A DNA stretch of 6,600 nt from an uncultured Campylobacter sp. (lineage in GTDB: Bacteria > Campylobacterota > Campylobacteria > Campylobacterales > Campylobacteraceae): NCBI RefSeq assembly GCF_938045775.1, contig NZ_CALIBH010000133.1:1-6600 (forward strand). The letters are read 5' to 3'. A program made the position numbers and the translations under genes. The notes under the pieces are model-generated. The model did no database searches, had not been told where the DNA came from, and was given only the letters and a program-made list of their open reading frames with translations. Below are positions 1 to 6,088 of this stretch, one piece after another. Position 1 is the first letter of the stretch; every line of letters begins with the position of its first letter.

Positions 1-3000
1 TAGCGCAATCAAATCCAAAATTTAGCGCAAAATCAAGATCGCTTGAAAATCCGCACACGGCTTGAGGAGTGCCGCCAACATCTTGCTTATATCCGTCATA
101 AAGCGTAGCGACGACATCCTTATAAACTTTGTCAGATAGATACGCTACGGCATTGACCTTAAGCTTGGCTAGCTGACTTATCTGATGCGTCACCGCTAAA
201 TTTTGCGTAGAGTTATCACTACCATATATTACTACATTATTCTCAATATCCGGAGCATTGAAATATGTATACGCAGATACCCCGCCCGTGATATTATTAT
301 CGCCTACGCCGGTTGTTATACCATTATCAAGGCTTACGAGCGACACTCTGATACGATCCGGCTTGTAGCGCAATACAATATTATCGTTTATCGCTTTATC
401 TTTATTGGCAGCAATTCTCATGCCTACGTCGCAACCTACCATACCTTTAGCGTCCGGAGTGTTGCTAGATGAATTGATAATACATTTAGCACTCTTCCAC
501 TTTTTAGAGTATGTCTGATCGGAGTAGGCATCCGTCCATGAGTTATCATAGACGCTTACCAGTACATCACCGACATTGTAGTAATTGAAAATTTTATCGG
601 CATTTGCACCTAATCCTTCAGTATAAATGACGGCATTTTCTTTATCTTTATCCACAGAGGCTTTTCTAGACTGAGTCATCAAATATGCGCCTTGAGAATT
701 GCCTTTGCCGCTGAATTTCGCTACACCTCCAGTCTCTACGATATCTCTAGCATTAAAATCCGCCCATAAGCTTACGGCATTTTTATCCCATACTCTTCTA
801 TACGATGCGTCGAATTTTGAGCTTGTACCATTTAATACGCACGAAACATCATCACTCTTGCCAAAAGAGCCCTTTTTGATAGCCGATGGATCGATCTCGT
901 ATTTGCCTGTCTCGGCATTGTATTTAGCACCGGAATACTCTACTGCAGTACCGCCGTAGCAGCCGTCTTGCTTTACACCGCGTTTTAATGTAGTAGTGGC
1001 TGTTTTTCTATCGACATAATAAGACTGGGTATCTACATTAGCCACACATTCATTAGATATGAATGGGCGCAAGTAAGTCTGGATGCCACGGATCTTAGTC
1101 GATATATCTTGAGTATCGTCGGAATCCGTACCGTAGCTTTTACGTAGATGATAGCGCTGATTACCTAGGTCGCCGCCAATTCTTGCAGTATAGTTAGGTA
1201 CGCCGTTATCGCTGTAACTTCTAGCTGATATTACGTGCGCTAAAATATCTGCGTTCTGCTCATAGTCACCACCCACGCGAAGTTCGGTAGGATTATAAAC
1301 ATCGGTACTAACGCCTTTTTTAGTTATATCGCCACTAGCGGTAGTATCTACGATCTTGCTATACTTACCGGAATTATTTAGCGCATCGGTATCTACTTTG
1401 AAATATGCAGGACGAAGCACGAAGTTATCGCTACCGCATATGTGGAATGATCCATCTTTTGACATTTTAATGCCAAACTCATTGCTGGCAACATCTATAC
1501 TGTTTTTAAGCTCATCCAGCTTCTTTTGTATAATATTATCCCAGATATCCTTCTTTTGTTCCGCAGTCAGACTTTTATTGCACCAATCAAAATCTTCATT
1601 GGCTTCACAATACCCGTATTGCTTCTTAAGCTCCCATTTTTTAAGCTCTAGATAGTAAGCCTTAGGATCCTCGCTGTTTAAGTCCTTATCTTTTATATAC
1701 TTATCTAAATCGGATCTCGAGGTAGCTTGCTCGTCAGGACGATAACTAAGCATAAACGTAAGACCTTGATACGCATCACCTATCTCTATATTATTTAGAG
1801 TTAAAATGCTCTTGTTTTTAAAATCTAATTCCTTATCTACAGAATAGGAATCGCCATTTAGCTTAAACGGAATTTTTAAGGTATCAGTTACTGATCGGCA
1901 TGCATAAACTACGCTATTTTTCTTATCATCCTCACTGACTTTGTCTGACGTAGTAGCAGCATTCTTTGCCCTTATGACAGACAAATACAATTTTCCTCCC
2001 AAGCCAAATTTCTCAAGCTTTTTATCCTTGCTACCGATATATACGAGCTTGCCCGTAAGAGGATCCCTTTTAAAGTATTTGGAATTCGCAGCCGCACCGA
2101 TATAATCTGTACATTTACCGGTTTTATCGTCATAAGACTTACAATATTGGCTCTCGTAATCCGGTCTAAAGATGAGTTTCGCATCGAAAGGTTTATCGGA
2201 GATTTGAGTATATAGCCTATCATCGTCGTCGCTATTACTAAAATTCTTATTTACTACCTGTAAACCGCTTAGCGGCTGGATATCAACACTTTTAGAAACC
2301 TTCGTTGCATCGCACAGCTCAAGTTCAGAGGCACTATCCATATCTAAGACGACTCGCTGACCGCCACCGATATCTATACTCATCTTGTAGCTTAATGTCA
2401 CAGTAGGAGCTTGAAGAATTTTTGCACCGGTATTAACGGTAGCGTTAAACTCACCATACGCCGCTTTACCTGGTCTCATTAGACCGCCCACCGGAGTAGT
2501 CGTGCCAGCTTTTATCTCGCCTGCGCCCTCACCGATATAGAATTTTAAGACATTATTATCTAGCGTCGTAAATTGCCTATCATTATAGATAGGGTCCGTG
2601 ACATTTGGGGTGCCGCCATTTATGACATCTTTCATCGTCTTATATGCACCCTTTTGACCATCGCGTAGATAGACCAGCTTCTCTGCAGCCGCTGCAGGTA
2701 TGGTATTTGTAGTGGTAGTGATAGGATCGTTTATGGCTAGTTCATTATTTATAGTAGAACTATCTTTGGTATAGGCAGCGCCTGCCTGAGCAAAATCGAT
2801 TGACACTACTGCACCTACAGCATCCTCGCTATTACCACCATTTAGTCTGTTTTCGAATTTCATTCTATAGTAGATATGCTCGCCCGCAACTACTGGATTT
2901 TTGATCTGCTCTGGCTTATTGTCGTCAATCTCAGTCTTACTATATCTGCTACCGATAACTTTGCCATTCTGCGGATCTTCGTCTTTGGTTCTAAAAAATT

Positions 3001-4717
3001 TTACCCAGTTAGCGGCGTTATATACCTCATACTGATAGCATAGTTGAGGAACATACAGATCTACTGATATTGCTATCATACTTATAAAGTTTTGATCGGA
3101 TTGGTTGTTTGTTGAGTTATACGTACCACCCAGTTCCAACTTTATACTTGATTGCCCGTAGCCCATTTTATCGCTTATATCAAATTCATCTAAATCCACG
3201 GCGGCTGCCTGATCCGCTCCCTCGTAATGCTTACCTCTTAGGATTTCCGGTATCGCAGCATATCCACCATTTTCGCTTCTTAGCCTCATAATGGTACCGC
3301 CGAATATATTAGAATACCATTCGCTTCCGATTTGAGCCAATGCGTTTATTCCATTAGACCAAGCGGCATTAGGAGTATATAAAGTATCCATTTTACCGCC
3401 CGCTTTTTTATTCTCTACTCTAAAAAATTCCTTCGTCTTATCATTGCCGCTCATTTCAGGTCCAAGTTTCGCCTCGCCACCAAAACCTAAAAAACTAAGC
3501 TTAGCATTAACGCGACCGCTCCTAGGAGTGTAAAAGCCTTTTAACTCGGCTTTTACGTTTATAGATTCATTTGCGCCCGCCCAAGGTGTAATAGCTATAA
3601 AGTCACCATATACGGTTACATTTTTAGGTTTGTAATAATCGTTTTTAAATTTTGCAGCTTCTGCGTAAGTAAATGGTTTCGCTACACCCACAGGATTAGC
3701 AGGGCTTTGCAAATCCGCCATTAGCTTATTTCTAGAGTCCAAGGTCTTATCATATACTATGATTACACCCCAGCCGCCCCACATACCGAGTCTAATATTT
3801 TTTAATTCACCATTAATAAGGGCTGCGCCGGCATTATCCCTACCATCGCTAGCTACTATGTTTCCTACGGTAAAATCTATACTATCAGAGTAATCAACAA
3901 AGTTTGCCTTCACTTTATCCGTAATATCTGCAAAGCAGCCGTATTCCAAACGCATCTCTACCTTCCGAGGGTTAGGAAGATTTCTATAGCTAGCATTCTC
4001 CCTATAATTCCAGCCGGCTACACCGTTACATCTATCCCTCGGGATATCTATAGGAGCAGTACTTGTTGCACTTTTTGAGCTTTTCATTCTAAGCTTAGCC
4101 CATTTATACCATTTCGCAAACTTAACTCCGTCGCCATTTCCTACGTATTTATCCCATCCCTCATTGATAAGCTCTCTTGCCTCTCTTACGTTACCTTGCC
4201 AATACAAAGCTGCAAAAACGATATCATCTTTAGTAATACCCTTAGGTAGTTTTAGAGTCGATTTGGAGCTATTTAGATAAAAGGCACCCGCCGAAGTATC
4301 TGGATCCTCTTTTAAATAATGACCGTTTGCGCCAGCTATAAAGTTTTTATCCACTCCTTTTGTAACTCCGTCCCAATCAAAACTAAGCACTGTATTTCCA
4401 GCTACGGCATAGTCTCCAAATACATAGGTACCGGGACCGCCAAATCTAACTACAGGGGTTTGATTTTTCCAATCTCGAATACCACTAAAATTCCATGTTC
4501 CACAATGATTATGACCGGCGCCATCTCCACATTCACCGCTTGAATACCAATACCAATGCGGATCACTACTATTGATTACGCCGCTATCAGGGTATTCCCA
4601 AGGATCTATAACGGCGGGATTGATCTTAATATTGGGTCTATTATCCGCAAAGGCCCCCGCCACGAAACAAAACAACAGCGCCAAAAGAGGCGCGAAGCTA
4701 AAACTCTTAACTTTCAT
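1..4717 (-). CDS. Giant secreted multidomain surface protein (DUF11-like plus MshQ-like regions), partial: C-terminus beyond left edge
   Basis: Seen: one frame stays open from the ATG at 4717 to the left edge, giving 1572 complete codons and no stop. The start has a GGAGGG site 7 nt upstream and a Sec signal peptide (hydrophobic residues 9-22, probable cleavage after AFA at 24). No other membrane segment is visible. Residues about 160-415 form a beta-rich domain with the motifs IVFAALYWQG (166-175), CFADITDKV (261-269), WGVIIVYD (316-323) and NVTVYGDF (366-373), a pattern I know from large surface proteins carrying DUF11 domains. Residues about 605-765 look like a DUF11 beta-sandwich (AGEHIYY, then YIGEGAGEI and GGLMRPG). 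A charged helical stretch covers about 1000-1080. CGSDNFVLRP (1094-1103), FNYYNVGDV (1377-1385), CIINSSSNTP (1412-1421) and the following Cys1429 recall MshQ/DUF6701-type proteins. The mature part has 19 cysteines. Inference: an exported adhesin or pilus-associated protein. The family links are from memory and moderate; export is well supported. The full length and any C-terminal anchor or barrel are unknown. Confidence 0.85.
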   Translation of the reverse strand, partial: MKVKSFSFAPLLALLFCFVAGAFADNRPNIKINPAVIDPWEYPDSGVINSSDPHWYWYSSGECGDGAGHNHCGTWNFSGIRDWKNQTPVVRFGGPGTYVFGDYAVAGNTVLSFDWDGVTKGVDKNFIAGANGHYLKEDPDTSAGAFYLNSSKSTLKLPKGITKDDIVFAALYWQGNVREARELINEGWDKYVGNGDGVKFAKWYKWAKLRMKSSKSATSTAPIDIPRDRCNGVAGWNYRENASYRNLPNPRKVEMRLEYGCFADITDKVKANFVDYSDSIDFTVGNIVASDGRDNAGAALINGELKNIRLGMWGGWGVIIVYDKTLDSRNKLMADLQSPANPVGVAKPFTYAEAAKFKNDYYKPKNVTVYGDFIAITPWAGANESINVKAELKGFYTPRSGRVNAKLSFLGFGGEAKLGPEMSGNDKTKEFFRVENKKAGGKMDTLYTPNAAWSNGINALAQIGSEWYSNIFGGTIMRLRSENGGYAAIPEILRGKHYEGADQAAAVDLDEFDISDKMGYGQSSIKLELGGTYNSTNNQSDQNFISMIAISVDLYVPQLCYQYEVYNAANWVKFFRTKDEDPQNGKVIGSRYSKTEIDDNKPEQIKNPVVAGEHIYYRMKFENRLNGGNSEDAVGAVVSIDFAQAGAAYTKDSSTINNELAINDPITTTTNTIPAAAAEKLVYLRDGQKGAYKTMKDVINGGTPNVTDPIYNDRQFTTLDNNVLKFYIGEGAGEIKAGTTTPVGGLMRPGKAAYGEFNATVNTGAKILQAPTVTLSYKMSIDIGGGQRVVLDMDSASELELCDATKVSKSVDIQPLSGLQVVNKNFSNSDDDDRLYTQISDKPFDAKLIFRPDYESQYCKSYDDKTGKCTDYIGAAANSKYFKRDPLTGKLVYIGSKDKKLEKFGLGGKLYLSVIRAKNAATTSDKVSEDDKKNSVVYACRSVTDTLKIPFKLNGDSYSVDKELDFKNKSILTLNNIEIGDAYQGLTFMLSYRPDEQATSRSDLDKYIKDKDLNSEDPKAYYLELKKWELKKQYGYCEANEDFDWCNKSLTAEQKKDIWDNIIQKKLDELKNSIDVASNEFGIKMSKDGSFHICGSDNFVLRPAYFKVDTDALNNSGKYSKIVDTTASGDITKKGVSTDVYNPTELRVGGDYEQNADILAHVISARSYSDNGVPNYTARIGGDLGNQRYHLRKSYGTDSDDTQDISTKIRGIQTYLRPFISNECVANVDTQSYYVDRKTATTTLKRGVKQDGCYGGTAVEYSGAKYNAETGKYEIDPSAIKKGSFGKSDDVSCVLNGTSSKFDASYRRVWDKNAVSLWADFNARDIVETGGVAKFSGKGNSQGAYLMTQSRKASVDKDKENAVIYTEGLGANADKIFNYYNVGDVLVSVYDNSWTDAYSDQTYSKKWKSAKCIINSSSNTPDAKGMVGCDVGMRIAANKDKAINDNIVLRYKPDRIRVSLVSLDNGITTGVGDNNITGGVSAYTYFNAPDIENNVVIYGSDNSTQNLAVTHQISQLAKLKVNAVAYLSDKVYKDVVATLYDGYKQDVGGTPQAVCGFSSDLDFALNFGFDCA

Positions 4718-4724
4718 GATACTA

Positions 4725-4730
4725 CCCTCC
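4725..4730 (-). promoter_or_regulatory. Shine-Dalgarno site of the giant surface protein gene
   Basis: The minus strand reads GGAGGG, seven bases before the ATG at 4717. It is a near-consensus site and, with the signal peptide directly after the ATG, fixes the start of the giant gene. It is GC-rich against a very AT-rich upstream region. Confidence 0.85.
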
Positions 4731-4756
4731 GGTCAATAACATAATTTTTAACTACT

Positions 4757-4810
4757 ATTTTACATTTTTTTTGCTTAAATTTTATATGGATATGGAACAA
4801 ATATAAATAA
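4757..4810 (-). promoter_or_regulatory. Candidate sigma70-type promoter for the giant surface protein gene
   Basis: The terminator after hpf means the giant gene should have its own promoter in the roughly 190 bp upstream of its ribosome binding site. The minus strand has a TATAAA (4786 to 4781) as a possible -10 with AT-rich sequence upstream and no good -35, as is common in Campylobacter. A second possible -10, TAAAAT (4762 to 4757), follows a run of A. Several further TATA-like strings occur in 4835-4890, so the exact site cannot be decided by eye. The call is an inference from gene layout plus weak motifs. Confidence 0.3.
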
Positions 4811-4835
4811 ATTTTAAAGATTTCCTAAAAGAAAG

Positions 4836-4847
4836 ATTTTATAAAAT
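4836..4847. repeat. Perfect 12-bp AT palindrome upstream of the giant gene
   Basis: ATTTTATAAAAT is a perfect inverted repeat. The right half (AAAAT) is reused in AAAAT-GCG-ATTTT (4843-4855), and two copies of AAAGATTT (4816-4823 and 4832-4839) lie just to the left. It could be an operator for the giant gene, or a chance product of AT-rich DNA. The sequence alone does not decide. Confidence 0.35.
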
Positions 4848-4910
4848 GCGATTTTGTTTATCTTGGGCTACATTAAAAATAATATAATAACAAATAAACA
4901 ACGACTCTCA

Positions 4911-4941
4911 AACAATAAAAGGCGCGAGAATTCCGCGCCTT
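4911..4941 (-). terminator. Rho-independent terminator of the minor pilin-hpf operon
   Basis: On the minus strand the RNA would read AAGGCGCG, a 7-nt loop (GAAUUCU), CGCGCCUU, then UUAUUGUUU. This is an 8-bp perfect stem (4941-4934 pairing with 4926-4919) with six G-C pairs at its core and a U-rich tail. On the plus strand the hairpin is followed by an A-rich stretch, so it should work only for minus-strand transcripts. It lies about 55 nt past the hpf stop and separates hpf from the giant gene. Confidence 0.85.
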
Positions 4942-4942
4942 A

Positions 4943-5003
4943 AAAATTCTAAAATTCTAAAATTCTAAAATTCTAAAATTCTAAAATTCTAAAATTCTAA
5001 AAT
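4943..5003. repeat. 8-bp tandem repeat (AAAATTCT), 7 perfect copies plus a partial one
   Basis: Seven uninterrupted copies of AAAATTCT run from 4943 to 4998, followed by AAAAT (4999-5003). On the minus strand the unit is AGAATTTT. The array starts inside the last codons of hpf, supplies its TAG stop (4999 to 4997), and fills the space up to the terminator hairpin. Since TTTTAG recurs at each unit junction and the stop is formed by the first partial unit, gain or loss of copies should change only the 3' untranslated RNA, not the protein. Confidence 0.95.
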
Positions 5004-5539
5004 AAGCCGAATTTACCATCTTTACGCTTGTAAAGCACACGCATTTTAGCGTCCATATCGTTAAAGACCAAGAACTGATCGGTACTTTCTTTAAGCTTAT
5101 TTAGCGCCTCATCGATCTCTAGCGGCTTATATAGATCCAGCTCGGTAGGGACGATCTCATCAACTTCATCGTTTAAATTTGGCTTATTGGCACCGACCGC
5201 ATTATCTACGGCGTTTTGTTTCATTTCGTCGCGATTTTTGTGAGAATTTACCTTATCGTGGTATCTGCGAAGCACTTTTGAGGCGCGCTCTACGATGAGA
5301 TCGACGGCGGCATAGAGATCTTTATCTTTTTGACGCACGACGATAGTATCTTGATGCGCTAAATTTAATGAGAAATCTACCACAAAGCCCTTTTTGCCTT
5401 GCTTCTCGTCAGCAGAAATTACACAACGCCCAGAGATGATGTCGAGATTATATTTTTCTAGCGTCTCAAATGCGTTTTCGACATAATTTTTAATAGCCTC
5501 CGTTAGCTCAAACTGCTTACCTACGATATTTAAATTCAT
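4997..5539 (-). CDS. hpf: Long-form ribosome hibernation promoting factor
   Basis: A 180-residue protein with the two-domain layout of long HPF. Residues 1-100 match the ribosome-binding alpha/beta domain: MNLNIVGKQFELTEAI at the start, the VVRQKDKDLYAAVDLIVERA strand-helix region (67-86), and a basic end, KVLRRYHDK (88-96), expected to contact 16S rRNA near the decoding site. A polar linker (about 100-127) leads to the C-terminal dimerisation domain (128-180), with EIVPTELDLYKPL (128-140), QFLVFND (155-161) and MRVLYKRKDGKFGLF (166-180). Known of the family: long HPF pairs two 70S ribosomes into inactive 100S dimers in stationary phase or starvation. The ATG has AAGGAG five bases upstream. 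It begins 15 nt after the PilX-like gene stops, so the two are probably co-transcribed, and a terminator follows. The TAG stop is made by the adjoining tandem repeat. Identification is secure; the link with the pilin genes is inference. Confidence 0.96.
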   Translation of the reverse strand: MNLNIVGKQFELTEAIKNYVENAFETLEKYNLDIISGRCVISADEKQGKKGFVVDFSLNLAHQDTIVVRQKDKDLYAAVDLIVERASKVLRRYHDKVNSHKNRDEMKQNAVDNAVGANKPNLNDEVDEIVPTELDLYKPLEIDEALNKLKESTDQFLVFNDMDAKMRVLYKRKDGKFGLF

Positions 5540-5554
5540 CGTCTCTCCTTTGCA

Positions 5555-6088
5555 TTATGGTTTTTGAATAGTACGCCTATGATATGTAATCTGCGGTCTG
5601 CCCATAACTTCTACGTTGGATTTTACTACTACATCTACAAGCGCGGCATGGCTTAGAACGGCGCCAGTTACGCCGGAAGGTCGTACTGCAGTAGAAGCTT
5701 GTCCGAAGTTACTATAAGCGACAGTATTATCGTCCGGCGCCCCTAACTGTCTATCGAAATATCCGAATGTTACGGTGATATCAAACATCCTCTCGCCTGC
5801 ATTATTTGACGGATATGCTAGCCTGATAGTATTTAGAGTAGGATAATCCGCTGCTGTCTTGTGTTCATCCATAAGTTCGCTAGTTAAATACTGATGCTTT
5901 TGCATAGCAAGGACTGCCAGCTCCGTAGCACTTTGAGCTAGTAATAGCGCCTGCTCTCTGCCTTGGATATTATTGACATCGCGAGCCGTCATAGACGCGA
6001 TAGATAGCGCCGTAATCGCGGTAGTCGCTACAATGATGATAAAAAATATGGCCGCTACTAGAGCGAAGCCTTTTCGCATAGTTTTCAT
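5555..6088 (-). CDS. PilX/GspK-like minor pilin (type IV pilin-like, no Glu5)
   Basis: A 177-residue protein with a short basic leader (MKTMRKG) and a prepilin peptidase site between G7 and F8. A hydrophobic helix follows at about 8-31 (FALVAAIFFIII onward), then the amphipathic segment DVNNIQGREQALLLAQSATE (37-56), the usual shape of PilX and GspK N-termini. Mature residue 5 is Ala, not the Glu of major pilins, which in the known families marks the subunit that sits at the fibre tip. The C-terminal domain (about 75-177) is a small beta-rich region without cysteine, ending YHRRTIQKP. It is shorter than GspK (about 300) and near PilX in length. The start at 6088 overlaps the upstream pilin stop by one base (TAATG), suggesting translational coupling; hpf follows after 15 nt. 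Probable role (inference): inner-membrane-assembled minor pilin that initiates or caps a pilus or pseudopilus. PilX versus GspK cannot be settled by eye. Confidence 0.85.
   Translation of the reverse strand: MKTMRKGFALVAAIFFIIIVATTAITALSIASMTARDVNNIQGREQALLLAQSATELAVLAMQKHQYLTSELMDEHKTAADYPTLNTIRLAYPSNNAGERMFDITVTFGYFDRQLGAPDDNTVAYSNFGQASTAVRPSGVTGAVLSHAALVDVVVKSNVEVMGRPQITYHRRTIQKP

Noticed and set aside
203..472. Plus-strand open frame of 89 codons
   Set aside because: It lies wholly within the long minus-strand coding frame, has no ribosome binding site and a composition of an antisense shadow (rich in Ile, Tyr and Arg).
699..1655. Plus-strand open frames at 699-959 and 1356-1655
   Set aside because: Both are antisense to the giant gene, whose frame is unbroken there, and neither encodes a recognisable protein.
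1972..2223. Minus-strand 83-codon open frame
   Set aside because: It is in a different frame from the giant gene and inside it; the giant frame carries through with sensible protein sequence.
1..4717. PilY1 beta-propeller or autotransporter identity for the giant protein
   Set aside because: I see no PilY1 C-terminal propeller motifs or calcium-binding loop, and no beta-barrel in the visible part. The unseen C-terminus could still change this.
3109..4744. Plus-strand open frames at 3109-3291, 4319-4543 and 4556-4744
   Set aside because: All are antisense to the giant gene; the last also runs across its start codon and signal peptide. No ribosome binding sites or known domains.
4780..4800. 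Sigma54-like site around TGGATATGGAACAA
   Set aside because: The orientation is toward the plus strand, away from any gene, and the GG/GC spacing does not fit the -24/-12 consensus.
4943..5003. CRISPR-like array
   Set aside because: The repeats are 8 bp and directly adjacent, with no spacers.
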